Part shown: piece by piece, positions 17,962 to 26,955 of the stretch | How positions within the stretch are numbered: the stretch's first letter is position 1 | How the letters are laid out: the number at the start of each line of letters is the position of its first letter | From: Acidimangrovimonas sediminis | GTDB taxonomy: Bacteria; Pseudomonadota; Alphaproteobacteria; Rhodobacterales; Rhodobacteraceae | Assembly (NCBI RefSeq): GCF_002871005.1 | Contig: NZ_PHSN01000027.1 | Coordinates: 24,104-88,103 of the forward strand | Direction of reading: 5' to 3' | DNA: 64,000 bases | Program-made: the position numbers and the translations under genes | Notes under the pieces: model-generated | Database searches by the model: none | The model's input: only the letters and a program-made list of their open reading frames with translations | Told to the model about the DNA's origin: nothing

Positions 17962-20900
17962 ATGAAGCCGAATTTCTCCTCCCTCGCCGTCAGAATTCCC
18001 CTTCTCGCGATCGCCGTGGTGGTCGCCATAGCGGGGATCGTCACCTTCGCCAGCTATGAAAGCGCGCGCTCCACCCTGCAGGACGAGGCGCGCGACCGTC
18101 TGGCCGCCATCGCCGCGACCCGGGGCCGCGCGCTGGAGGGCTGGGCGCAGCGCCAGGAGACGGAGGTGAAGGCGCTTGCCGAAAGCGGCACGGTGATCAA
18201 TTCGCTGCGTCTCTTCGCCAATGGCTGGGCGAAGATGGCGCAGGACAAGACGCAATATCCGGACGGCCCGGGCGCCTACCTGCGCCGGCTCTACATCGAC
18301 GAAAACCCGAACAAGACAGGGGAAAAGGACCGGCTCGACCGCGCCACGGATCGCAGCGGCTGGAGCGGGGCGCACGGCGCCTATCACCCGTCGCTGCGCC
18401 AGGTGAAGGATCTGCGCGGCTTCTACGACATCTTCCTTTTCGATCCGGCGGGCAATGTCGTCTACACCGTGTTCAAGGAAAGCGATTTCGGGACCAACGT
18501 CGAAACCGGGCGCTTTGCCAGCACCGGGCTGGGCGCGGTGTTCCGGGCGGCCATGGGCAGCGGCGCGGACAAGCCCGTCTTTGCCGATTTCAGCCCCTAC
18601 GCGCCGTCGAACGACGCGCCCGCGGCGTTTCTCGCGCAGCGGGTGAAGGACCGGAAGGGTACCGTAATCGGCGTGGTCGCGGTCCAGCTTTCCGTCGACA
18701 GGCTGGACGCGCTGGCCGAGGACAGGATTGGGCTGGGCAAGACCGGCCGGGTGGTCCTTGTCGGGCCCGACGACACCCGGCGCAGCGACGGGCAGGGGGG
18801 CAAGCTGCTCGATCCGGTGGCGGCGACGCCCGCATTGACCGCCGCGCTGGAGGGTACGGCCAGTGTGGTGATGCGGGCCAAGGCGATCGCAGGCGGGGCC
18901 CCGGTGATCGCCGCCTTCCAGCCGATCGGTATCTTCGGCCAGACCTGGGCCCTGCTGGCCGAGCAGGACAGGGCAGAGCTGATGGCCGGGGCGGTCGCGC
19001 TGCGCAACCGCGGCCTCGCGCTCATGGCCATCTCGCTGGCGCTGGCGGCGCTGATCGGCTACCTGGCCGCGCGCCAGATCGTCAAGCCGCTGTCCGTGGT
19101 CGGCGGCGCGATGGACCGGATCGCCGCCCGCGATTACGATTTCGACGTGCCATACCAGTCCCGCGGCGACGAGACGGGCGCGATGGCCCGCAACCTCGAG
19201 GCCTTCCGCGCCAAGCTCAAGGCCAACGAGAAGGCAGAGAAGATGGCGCTGTTCAAGGCGCGCGCCTTCTCGGCGGCGCCGGCGGCCTTCATGCTGGTCG
19301 ACCGCGACCTCAACATCGTCGACTACAACGATGCGCTCAAGAAGGTGTTCAGCGACAACCTGCCCGAGTTGCACAAGCTCTGGCCGGATTTCGACCCGGA
19401 CAACCTGTGCGGCGTGAACATCGACAAGTTCCACCGGGATCCGGCCCATCAGCGCGCGCTGCTCGCCGATCCGGCCAACCTTCCCTACACCGCCGACATC
19501 GTGCTGGGAGAGACCCGGCTGCAACTGGTGATCGAGGCGATCCACGATGAGACGGGCACCTATGTCGGCGCGGCGCTGGAATGGCAGGACGTGGCCGAGA
19601 CCCGGATCAACTTCGCCATCATGGAGGCGCTGCGCCGCAACCAGACCATGATCGAATACGACGCCGAGTTCCGCGTCCACAAGTTCAACGAGCGGTTCAC
19701 CGAGGTCTTCGGCTGGGGCGAGGAGGTGATCGGGAAGACCTTCGAGGATCTGTTCGGCCCGAACGAGGATACCCGCATCGGCATGCAGCGCCTGCGCGGC
19801 GGGCTGACCGTGACGCGCAAGGTCGAGCGGCCGACCAAGTCGGGTGCCAAGGTCTTTGTCGAGGTGGTCATGAACCCGGTGTTCAACCGTCAGGGGCAGC
19901 TTGACCGCATCGCCGAGATCGGCAGCGACGTCACCCGGCTGGAACATGCGCGGATGAAGGTCGAGGAAGAGGCGCAAGCGCAGGCCAAGCTTCAGGCCGT
20001 TGTGGTCGAGGACCTGCGCCGCGGCCTTTCGGCGCTGGCCGAGGGTGATCTGACGGTGGTGCTCGACCGGCCCTTCGCGCCGGAATACGAGGAGGTGCGC
20101 CGAGATTTCAACGCGGCGCGCGAAAAGCTCGAGGAGCTGGTCGCGCAGCTGATCGGCTCTTCGCGCAGCATCAACGACGGGGCGGGGCGGATCGCCCGGG
20201 CTTCGGACGACATGTCGCGCCGGACCGAAAGCCAGGCCGCCACGCTCGAGGAGACCAGCGCCGCGCTGCAGAAGATCACCACCAGCCTGCGCGGCACCGC
20301 GGCCAACGCGGCCCAGGCCGACCAGGCGGTGCGCGCCGCGCGGGGCGATGCCGAGACCTCCGGCAAGGTGATGCGCCAGGCGGTCGACGCGATGGGCGAG
20401 ATCCAGACCTCGTCGAGCCAGATCTCCAAGATCATCGGGGTGATCGACAACATCGCCTTCCAGACCAACCTTCTGGCCCTGAACGCGGGGGTGGAGGCCG
20501 CCCGCGCGGGCGAGGCCGGGCGCGGCTTTGCCGTCGTCGCCTCGGAGGTGCGGGATCTGGCGCAGCGCTCTTCCGAGGCGGCGAAGGAGATCGAGAACCT
20601 GATCTCGGCATCCTCGGGCCATGTCGGGCAGGGGGTGAAGCTGGTGGGACAGGCGGGCGAGACGCTGCAAAGCGTGCTCGACGCGGTTGCCAACCTCTCC
20701 AGCCTGGTGTCGGGCATCGCCGCCGCGCAGGAGGAACAATCAACCGGCCTGACCGAGATCTCGGCCGGTGCGAACCAGCTGTCGGAGGTGACGCAGCACA
20801 ATGCCTCGATGGTCGAGCAATCGACGAACGAAAGCCACGCTCTGCGCGGCGAGGCCGAACAGCTTTCGGCGCTGGTCGAACGGTTCCGCCTGGCCGGGGG

Positions 20901-20985
20901 ATCCGACGACAAGGTGGTGCGCTTCGATGGGGGTGGCACCGACGGCGGCAGCCGGTCGGCGCGGCGCGCGGGCCTTCGGGCCTGA
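17962..20985 (+). CDS. Methyl-accepting chemotaxis protein with cache and two PAS domains
   Basis: A 1007-residue transmembrane chemoreceptor: TM1 about 10-32; a large periplasmic cache-type sensor about 35-345; TM2 about 351-371; HAMP about 373-425; PAS1 about 434-545 (APAAFMLVDRDLNIVDYN); PAS2 about 553-660 (NQTMIEYDAEFRVHKFNERF); then a second HAMP-like stretch and the methylation/signalling region to about 975. The hairpin tip NIAFQTNLLALNAGVEAARA is near residue 830. It should control CheA activity and hence flagellar bias. No che genes are adjacent, so it is an orphan receptor. Both a periplasmic and cytoplasmic PAS inputs in one protein make it larger than most. Confidence 0.94.
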   Translation: MKPNFSSLAVRIPLLAIAVVVAIAGIVTFASYESARSTLQDEARDRLAAIAATRGRALEGWAQRQETEVKALAESGTVINSLRLFANGWAKMAQDKTQYPDGPGAYLRRLYIDENPNKTGEKDRLDRATDRSGWSGAHGAYHPSLRQVKDLRGFYDIFLFDPAGNVVYTVFKESDFGTNVETGRFASTGLGAVFRAAMGSGADKPVFADFSPYAPSNDAPAAFLAQRVKDRKGTVIGVVAVQLSVDRLDALAEDRIGLGKTGRVVLVGPDDTRRSDGQGGKLLDPVAATPALTAALEGTASVVMRAKAIAGGAPVIAAFQPIGIFGQTWALLAEQDRAELMAGAVALRNRGLALMAISLALAALIGYLAARQIVKPLSVVGGAMDRIAARDYDFDVPYQSRGDETGAMARNLEAFRAKLKANEKAEKMALFKARAFSAAPAAFMLVDRDLNIVDYNDALKKVFSDNLPELHKLWPDFDPDNLCGVNIDKFHRDPAHQRALLADPANLPYTADIVLGETRLQLVIEAIHDETGTYVGAALEWQDVAETRINFAIMEALRRNQTMIEYDAEFRVHKFNERFTEVFGWGEEVIGKTFEDLFGPNEDTRIGMQRLRGGLTVTRKVERPTKSGAKVFVEVVMNPVFNRQGQLDRIAEIGSDVTRLEHARMKVEEEAQAQAKLQAVVVEDLRRGLSALAEGDLTVVLDRPFAPEYEEVRRDFNAAREKLEELVAQLIGSSRSINDGAGRIARASDDMSRRTESQAATLEETSAALQKITTSLRGTAANAAQADQAVRAARGDAETSGKVMRQAVDAMGEIQTSSSQISKIIGVIDNIAFQTNLLALNAGVEAARAGEAGRGFAVVASEVRDLAQRSSEAAKEIENLISASSGHVGQGVKLVGQAGETLQSVLDAVANLSSLVSGIAAAQEEQSTGLTEISAGANQLSEVTQHNASMVEQSTNESHALRGEAEQLSALVERFRLAGGSDDKVVRFDGGGTDGGSRSARRAGLRA

Positions 20986-21017
20986 GCGTGGTGCGCCGGT
21001 CTTGTCGCGTGGGCCTT

Positions 21018-21059
21018 GCGCCGGGGGATGCCTGCCGCCGGAGGTTCAGCCCCCGGCGC
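21018..21059. terminator. Possible terminator stem-loop between convergent genes
   Basis: Perfect arms GCGCCGGGGG (21018-21027) and CCCCCGGCGC (21050-21059) lie just after the chemoreceptor stop and overlap the last codons of the oppositely oriented membrane-protein gene. There is no T-run, so the role is tentative. Confidence 0.35.
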
Positions 21060-21888
21060 GCATCCCCCGCACCGCCCGACGCCGGTATAGCACGGTCCAG
21101 AGGCCGAGCAGCCCCAGCGTGGCATAGCTCATCACCGGGCCGACGATCAGGAAGCGGTCGATCGGCATGGCGTAGATCAGGACCACGGCGAGGCAGAATT
21201 CGGCCACCAGCCCGGCGCCCCAGACCAGCGACATCATCCACATCATCCGCCGCAGCGCGCCACCCTGCACCGCCGCCTCGAACCGCGCCAGGTCCGCCCC
21301 GGACCGCCGCGCCATGGAGGCCCGTGCGAGCGACAGGATCAGCGGCCGGCCCATCAGCGCCGAGACCAGGAAGGCGAGCCCGATTGCCAGTGTCACCAGC
21401 TTTTCGCGCAGCTGGAGCATCCGGGCCGAGCCGCCGCCGACGAAGGCCAGCAGTGACAGCGCGATTCCGGCCAGCACCATCAGCGACAGCGCATCCAGGC
21501 GCCGACGCATGGCGAATTCCCCAAGGCTCCACAGGATCGGCGGCAGCGAGGACGCCAACAGCCCGTTCACCTCGCCCCATTGCGGCTGCGCCCAGGAGTA
21601 GATCAGGTAGGGCGCCCCCATGTTCACCATGAGATCGACAAGCGTCCAGACCACGCGTCCGATGCGCGGACGCGGGCGGCCTGTCAGCCCGCCAGTTGCC
21701 GCCTCATCGCCTGTCAGCCCGCGGCCCACCTGTCCTCCACCGGTCTGCAAGTGGGACGTCTCTTCCCGGCCTTGCGTCTCCCGGTCTTGCGTCTCCCCGT
21801 CTGCCGTCGTTCGGCCGGCGGGAGAGGCTCCCTCGGTCTGCAACCCGTCCACGGCACCGCCCTCCCCGCATGTTTCGGCTATTAACAT
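21046..21888 (-). CDS. VC0807-like multipass membrane protein with low-complexity N-terminus
   Basis: The core (last 205 residues or so) is a membrane protein with about six hydrophobic segments (TLVDLMVNMGAPYLIYSWA, ALSLMVLAGIALSLLAFVGGG, LVTLAIGLAFLVSALMGRPLI, MSLVWGAGLVAEFCLAVVLIYA, YATLGLLGLWTVLYRRR). It resembles the VC0807 family (intracellular-septation-like), function unknown. The N-terminal 75 residues are hydrophilic and repetitive (GETQDRETQGREE, encoded by 15-bp CTTGCGTCTCCC repeats). The true start is uncertain: I used the ATG at 21888, while 21933 or a GTG nearer the membrane core are alternatives. Confidence 0.65.
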   Translation of the reverse strand: MLIAETCGEGGAVDGLQTEGASPAGRTTADGETQDRETQGREETSHLQTGGGQVGRGLTGDEAATGGLTGRPRPRIGRVVWTLVDLMVNMGAPYLIYSWAQPQWGEVNGLLASSLPPILWSLGEFAMRRRLDALSLMVLAGIALSLLAFVGGGSARMLQLREKLVTLAIGLAFLVSALMGRPLILSLARASMARRSGADLARFEAAVQGGALRRMMWMMSLVWGAGLVAEFCLAVVLIYAMPIDRFLIVGPVMSYATLGLLGLWTVLYRRRAVRGMRAGG

Positions 21889-21991
21889 ACGTGCCGGCTG
21901 TCGCGTGTGCAAGCTAACCGGAAGCCGCCTCACGCCGCTGTCAACATGGGGCTGACGCGGGGGAAGGGCGGCGGCGGGTCGAGGGGCCTTG

Positions 21992-23710
21992 TCAGGCGGT
22001 CTCTTCCACCGCCAGCCCCAGCTCCTCGATCATCGCGTCGCGCATGAGGAACTTCTGCGGCTTGCCGGTGACGGTCATCGGCAACTCGGGCTTGAAACGC
22101 ACCACCGCGGGCACCTTGAAATGCGCGATCTGGTCACGGCAGAAATCGCGGATCGTTTCCTCGCAGGGCGTGGTGCCCGGGCGCGGCACGATCCAGGCGG
22201 CGACGATCTCGCCGTAGCGGTGATCGGGGATGCCGAAGACCTGGACCTGGCTCACGTCCGGATGGGTGTAGAGGAATTCCTCGATCTCGCGCGGGTAGAT
22301 GTTCTCTCCGCCGCGCAGGATCATGTCCTTCACCCGGCCGGTGATGTTGCAATAGCCCTCGGCGTCGATCCGGGCGAGGTCGCCGGTGCGCATCCAGCCC
22401 TCGGCATCGACCACCTCGGCGCTTTTCTCCGGCTCGCCCCAATATCCGCACATCACCGAATAGCCGCGGGTCATCAGCTCGCCCTGCTCGCCGACACCGG
22501 CGGTGGTGCCGTCCTCGCGGGCGATGCGGACCTCGAGGTGCGGCTGCACGCGGCCGACCGACGAAACCCGTTTCTCAAGTGGCGTGTCGGTGCCGGACTG
22601 GAACGAGACGGGGCTCGTCTCGGTCATGCCGTAGGCAATCGTCACCTCGCCCATGTGCATCTTCGACTGCACCTGTTTCATCACCTCGATCGGGCAGGGG
22701 GCGCCGGCCATGATGCCGGTGCGCAGCGACGACAGGTCGAAACGTGCGAACTCCGGGTGTTCCAGCATCGCCACGAACATCGTCGGCACGCCGTAAAGCG
22801 CGGTGCAGCGTTCGGCCGCGACGCAGGCAAGCGTCGCCCCGGCGTCGAACCCCTCTGCGGGGACGACGATCGCGGCGCCCTTGGTGACACAGCCCAGCGT
22901 GCCCATCACCATGCCGAAGCAATGGTAGAAGGGGACGGGAATGCAGATCCGGTCATCCTCGGTCGCTTCCATGGCGCGGGTCACGAAATGCGCGTTGTTG
23001 ACGATGTTGCGGTGGGTCAGCGTGGCGCCCTTGGGGGCGCCGGTGGTGCCGCTGGTGAACTGGATGTTCACCGGGTCGTTGCGGTCCAGCGTCGCGGTGA
23101 TCGCGTCCAGCGCGGCGATCGCGGCGCTGTCTTCCGCGCCTGCATCCCCGCCCATCGCCTCGACCTCGGCAAAGCGGATGCAGCCGGGGTGGTCGGCGGC
23201 ACCTGTCACGATGACATGGCGCAGGTCCGGCAGGGCGGGGCAGGCAAGCTGTCCAGGGGCCGAGGCGGCAAGGCCCGGCGCCAGCCGGTTGATCATGCCG
23301 ATGTAATCCGAGGTCTTGAACCTCTCGGCCAGCACCAGGGCGCGGCAGCCGGTCTTGCGCAGCGCGAATTCCAGCTCGTGCAGCCGGTAGGCCGGGTTGA
23401 TGTTGACCAGGATCACCCCGATCCGCGCCGTCGCGAACTGGGTCAGCAGCCATTCCGACCGGTTCGGCGCCCAGATCCCCAGCCTGTCGCCGCGGGCAAG
23501 GCCCAGCCGCAGGAATCCCGCGGCCAGCCGGTCGACCCGCGCCGCGAATTCGGCCCAGGTCCAGCGGATCCCCTCGGCGGCAAAGACCGCCGCCGTGCGG
23601 TCCGGAAACCGCGCCACCGTCGCGGCCAGAAGCGCGGGAATGGTCGTCTCGATCAGCGGTTCGTCGGTGGCGCCGGCCACGTGGGCGGCGCCGTCCCTCG
23701 GCATCGTCAT
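21992..23710 (-). CDS. Acyl-CoA synthetase, AMP-binding (FadD family)
   Basis: This 572-residue enzyme activates a fatty or other carboxylic acid to its CoA thioester via an acyl-adenylate. The P-loop-like motif [18 protein letters not shown] is near residue 216, YGMTETSP (A5) near 375, [23 protein letters not shown] (A7/A8 hinge) near 455-480, and the C-terminal catalytic Lys in [12 protein letters not shown] is intact. It is typical of medium- to long-chain ligases such as those annotated FadD/AMP-binding in Rhodobacterales. A TetR-type inverted repeat lies 44 bp upstream. It heads a minus-strand gene cluster with a CoA-transferase and an acyl-CoA dehydrogenase further upstream. Confidence 0.92.
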   Translation of the reverse strand: MTMPRDGAAHVAGATDEPLIETTIPALLAATVARFPDRTAAVFAAEGIRWTWAEFAARVDRLAAGFLRLGLARGDRLGIWAPNRSEWLLTQFATARIGVILVNINPAYRLHELEFALRKTGCRALVLAERFKTSDYIGMINRLAPGLAASAPGQLACPALPDLRHVIVTGAADHPGCIRFAEVEAMGGDAGAEDSAAIAALDAITATLDRNDPVNIQFTSGTTGAPKGATLTHRNIVNNAHFVTRAMEATEDDRICIPVPFYHCFGMVMGTLGCVTKGAAIVVPAEGFDAGATLACVAAERCTALYGVPTMFVAMLEHPEFARFDLSSLRTGIMAGAPCPIEVMKQVQSKMHMGEVTIAYGMTETSPVSFQSGTDTPLEKRVSSVGRVQPHLEVRIAREDGTTAGVGEQGELMTRGYSVMCGYWGEPEKSAEVVDAEGWMRTGDLARIDAEGYCNITGRVKDMILRGGENIYPREIEEFLYTHPDVSQVQVFGIPDHRYGEIVAAWIVPRPGTTPCEETIRDFCRDQIAHFKVPAVVRFKPELPMTVTGKPQKFLMRDAMIEELGLAVEETA

Positions 23711-23753
23711 GGCATCCTCCCTCGGGTCCCTCCCCGGACCCTGCCACGATAAG

Positions 23754-23767
23754 TGAACGATGGTTCA
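23754..23767. promoter_or_regulatory. Inverted repeat TGAAC-N4-GTTCA upstream of acyl-CoA ligase
   Basis: A perfect 5-bp inverted repeat, TGAACGATGGTTCA, sits 44 bp upstream of the acyl-CoA synthetase start in an AT-richer patch. TetR-family regulators of fatty-acid and branched-chain amino-acid catabolism commonly use sites of this shape. No TetR gene is visible in the window. Confidence 0.5.
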
Positions 23768-23906
23768 TTTCTTGCAAGCGCCTTGAGGTCTGCGTGCCCC
23801 AAGCTCACGACTCCGTGACAAGCGGGCGTTCTCCTGCCTTCTTTCTTGCCAGGATACGCCCCGGGGAGGTGGGCCGGGGGTGTGGTGGGCGGCCCGGTAT
23901 TGCCCC

Positions 23907-25112
23907 TCACCCCTGCCGCGCGACCGGTGCCACCCCGTCGGCGCGCAGTTCCGCCCGACGGGGGCCGGGCACGCCGGCGGCGTCGAGGATCTCCTCTCGG
24001 TGCTCGGCATAGCCCGGCGGCCGCAGGCGGTAGCTGGCGGGGTTGGCCGAAAGCTTCACCGGCGCGCCAAGGCCCCGGTAGGGACCGATCTGCACGGTCA
24101 TGCCGCGATGCGCGGTATGATCCAGCGCCAGCGCCTCGGCCACGTTGAGGACCGGCCCGGCCGGCACCCCCGCCCGGATCAGCCGGTCGGCCAGCGCCAC
24201 GCCGTCAAGCGTGGCCATCGCCGACTCCAGCGCCTCGCGCAGTGCGGCGCGATGCGTCACCCGCCCGCCGTTGGTGGCAAAGCGCGGATCCTCGGCGATC
24301 CCGGGCGCGCCGATCTCGTCGCAGAGGCGGGCGAACTGGCGGTCGTTGCCCACGGTGAGCGAGATCTCCCGCGTTCCCGTCGCATAGGTCGAATAGGGCG
24401 AGATGTTCGGGTGGTCGTTGCCGCTCCGCCCCGGGACCTTGCCGTTCAGCGCATGGTTTGCGGCGTGCGGGTGGAGGAGCGAGATCGCCGTGTCGAAAAG
24501 GGCGGCCTCGACGAACTGCCCCCGACCGGTGGCATGGCGCGCTTGCAGGGCCAGAAGCACCCCGATCACCGCGTTGAGGCCTGTCACCATGTCCACCACC
24601 GGCACGCCGACGCGGGTCGGGCCGCCCTCGGCCGTGCCGTTCACGCTCATGATGCCGCTCATCCCCTGAAGGATCGCGTCATAGCCCGGCAGCCCGCCCA
24701 GCGGCCCGTCGGCGCCGAACCCGGAGACGCGGCAGTGGATCAGCCGCGGGAAGCGTTCGGCCAGCGCCTCGTGCCCCAGCCCCCAGCCTTCCAGCGTACC
24801 GGTCTTGAAGTTCTCCAGAAGCACGTCGGCCTCGGCCAGCAGGGCCAGCAGCACCTCCCGCCCGGGCCCGGTGCGCAGGTCGAGGGCGATCGCCCGCTTG
24901 TTGCGGTTCAGCCCCTGGAAATAGCTCGCCGTGCCATCGAGGAAGGGCGGCCCCCATTCCCGCGTCTCGTCACCCTGCGGCGGTTCGACCTTGATCACGT
25001 CGGCGCCGTGATCGCCCAGCACCTGCCCCGCGAAGGGCCCGCCCAGCACGCGGCTGAGGTCGACCACGCGGATCCCGTCGAGGGCGCCTTTCCTCTCTGC
25101 CGCGCCGCTCAT
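23907..25112 (-). CDS. CaiB/BaiF-type class III CoA-transferase
   Basis: The 401-residue protein belongs to family III CoA-transferases, which swap CoA between acids through a covalent aspartyl intermediate. It opens with LDGIRVVDLSRVLGGPFAGQVLGDHGADVIKVE, contains NRNKRAIALDLR, and has the catalytic-site Asp at residue 145 in LPGYDAILQGMSG. It overlaps the upstream acyl-CoA dehydrogenase gene by 4 bp, so the two act on the same pathway, probably activation then oxidation of an acyl substrate. The specific acid is unknown. Confidence 0.92.
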   Translation of the reverse strand: MSGAAERKGALDGIRVVDLSRVLGGPFAGQVLGDHGADVIKVEPPQGDETREWGPPFLDGTASYFQGLNRNKRAIALDLRTGPGREVLLALLAEADVLLENFKTGTLEGWGLGHEALAERFPRLIHCRVSGFGADGPLGGLPGYDAILQGMSGIMSVNGTAEGGPTRVGVPVVDMVTGLNAVIGVLLALQARHATGRGQFVEAALFDTAISLLHPHAANHALNGKVPGRSGNDHPNISPYSTYATGTREISLTVGNDRQFARLCDEIGAPGIAEDPRFATNGGRVTHRAALREALESAMATLDGVALADRLIRAGVPAGPVLNVAEALALDHTAHRGMTVQIGPYRGLGAPVKLSANPASYRLRPPGYAEHREEILDAAGVPGPRRAELRADGVAPVARQG

Positions 25113-26854
25113 TCCGCCGCCTCCGGCATCGCGGCCGCGTCGGACAGGGCGCGTGCAAGGACCCCGGACAGGTCGTCGTCAGTGGCGGGGGCCAGCGGAT
25201 CGCGGGCGGTCAGCTTGTGGCACACCACCGCCTGAGCCAGCGCCAGCCGGTCCCCCCCTGCCGCCGTGTTTCTCCGCGAGAGCTGCGCCGCCTCCCAGGC
25301 CATGATCCCGGCCGAGGTGGCGTGGTAGAGCGCCGAGGCCGCAGTGCGCACCTCGGATTCGCGCGCCCGGTCGCCGGCCACCGCCGCCATCAGTTCCGCG
25401 GCGCGGCGGAAGGCCCCGGTCAGCGCGGGCTGTGGGCCAAGCACCGCTTCTGTCTCCTGCGCCAGCCCGTCGAGATAGCCGCCAAGCGCCTCGAGCGCCC
25501 CCTCGCGCCGAACCGCGCGGGCGACGTCCAGCGCCACGATGTTCGACGTCCCTTCCCAGATCGAGCCAAGGTGACTGTCGCGCAGCACCCGGGCGTCGGA
25601 CCATTCCTCGATATAGCCGCAGCCGCCGCGCACCTCCATCGCGTCGCCTGCCACCTTGCGCGCGTCGCGGCAGGTGCGGAACTTGATCAGCGGGGTCAGG
25701 ATGCGCAGCACCTTGGCCATCGTGGCCTCTCCCGCGTCCGCCGCGGCCAGCACCCGCGCCGTATGGAACACCATCGCCCGGCCCTGCTCGGCGCTGACCA
25801 GCATCTTCGCCAGCTGTCGCTGCATCAGCGGCATCTCGTCCAGCCGCTTGCCGAAGGCCCGGCGGTTGCCCGCGATGAACAGCGCCTCGTTGACCGAGCG
25901 CCGCATCATCCCCGCCGAACGCACGCCATTGGCCAGCCGCGACATGTTGATCATGTCGGTCATCTGCTTGAACCCCTGTCCCGGGTCGCCCACCAGATAA
26001 GCCTCGGCCCCTTCCAGCGCGATCTCGCCCGAGGCCATCGACCGGGTGCCCAGCTTGTCCTTGAGCCGCAGGATCCGGTAGGCGTTGCGCCGCCCGTCGG
26101 CCAGGTGCCGCGGCAGCAGGAAGAGCGACAGCCCCTTCGTTCCCGCGCCGCCGGTGCCGTCGCCGCCGCCCTCGGGCCGCGCCAGCACCATCGCAAGCGC
26201 CGCATCGGGGTTCGAGCAGAACCACTTGTCACCGTAGAGCCGCCAGGTGCCGTCCTCCTGCCGCGCCACCGTCTCGATCGCGCCGACGTCGGAGCCGGCG
26301 ATCTGTTCGGTCATGAACATCGCGCCCTGGAAGAGGCTGTCCATGTCCTGGCTGGTCAGCCGGTCGAGGTAGCGCGCGACCAGCTCGGGCGATCCGAACT
26401 TCACCAGCGTGCGGGTCAGCGAATCGGTCATCGAGAGCGGACAGCACAGCCCGAATTCCGCCTGCACGAAGAGGTAGACGAGGGCGTATTTCACCAGCGG
26501 GGGCAGCTTTTCCTCCGCTCCGAAGACGCCCCCGCGATGCGACATCGCCGCAAGCCCGAACTCGCCGAAGGCCACCTGTTCCAGCGCCTCGTAGGCGGGG
26601 TGCTTCTCGATCCGCTCTTCGTCGGCGCCGTTGCGGGCGCGGATGTGCAGGACCGGCGGGTTCTTGTCGGCGCGCAGCGCCAGCTGCTCGAGCCGCCCGC
26701 CCGTCAGCGCGCCCATCCGGTCGAGCCGGGGCAGCGCAAGGTCGAGCATGTCGGGCGGCAGGTAGACCCGCAGGAGGTCTGCCATCGCCGGATCGGCCCG
26801 AAAGGCGTTGCGCCCGGCGCTGTCGGGAATGTTACGGTGGATCGCGTCTGTCAT
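25109..26854 (-). CDS. Acyl-CoA dehydrogenase (AidB/isovaleryl-CoA dehydrogenase-like)
   Basis: This 581-residue FAD enzyme has the middle-domain motif MFMTEQIAGSDVGAIETVA near 190, the substrate/FAD region WRLYGDKWFCSNPDAALAMV, and the C-terminal helical domain with EVRGGCGYIEEWSDARVLRDSHLGSIWEGTSNI, where the WEGTSNI stretch is typical of AidB-like long members. It is longer than classical acyl-CoA dehydrogenases (about 390 residues), which again fits the AidB-type group. First gene of an operon with the CoA-transferase (4-bp overlap), divergent from a LysR regulator that probably controls it. Confidence 0.92.
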   Translation of the reverse strand: MTDAIHRNIPDSAGRNAFRADPAMADLLRVYLPPDMLDLALPRLDRMGALTGGRLEQLALRADKNPPVLHIRARNGADEERIEKHPAYEALEQVAFGEFGLAAMSHRGGVFGAEEKLPPLVKYALVYLFVQAEFGLCCPLSMTDSLTRTLVKFGSPELVARYLDRLTSQDMDSLFQGAMFMTEQIAGSDVGAIETVARQEDGTWRLYGDKWFCSNPDAALAMVLARPEGGGDGTGGAGTKGLSLFLLPRHLADGRRNAYRILRLKDKLGTRSMASGEIALEGAEAYLVGDPGQGFKQMTDMINMSRLANGVRSAGMMRRSVNEALFIAGNRRAFGKRLDEMPLMQRQLAKMLVSAEQGRAMVFHTARVLAAADAGEATMAKVLRILTPLIKFRTCRDARKVAGDAMEVRGGCGYIEEWSDARVLRDSHLGSIWEGTSNIVALDVARAVRREGALEALGGYLDGLAQETEAVLGPQPALTGAFRRAAELMAAVAGDRARESEVRTAASALYHATSAGIMAWEAAQLSRRNTAAGGDRLALAQAVVCHKLTARDPLAPATDDDLSGVLARALSDAAAMPEAAE

Positions 26855-26928
26855 CTGGGCCTCCCTGGTCTGCCGCCGGAGGGAAGCGGTTTCGTGATCT
26901 GATTTCCAATACTATCTCTGGAAGTTTC

Positions 26929-26946
26929 GATAGGGTTTTGCCTATC
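26929..26946. promoter_or_regulatory. Inverted repeat GATAGG-N6-CCTATC in LysR/acyl-CoA dehydrogenase divergon
   Basis: A perfect 6-bp inverted repeat with a 6-bp spacer lies 9 bp before the LysR start and about 75 bp from the divergent acyl-CoA dehydrogenase start. Position and shape suit a LysR-type recognition site (partly palindromic, autoregulatory). The whole 26885-26950 stretch is AT-rich compared with its surroundings. Confidence 0.5.
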
Positions 26947-26955
26947 ATCCGGCCC

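Noticed and set aside
17512..20739. 1075-residue minus-strand open frame
   Set aside because: Fully antisense to the chemoreceptor; composition is His/Arg/Gly-rich with no recognisable motif, a GC-rich shadow frame.
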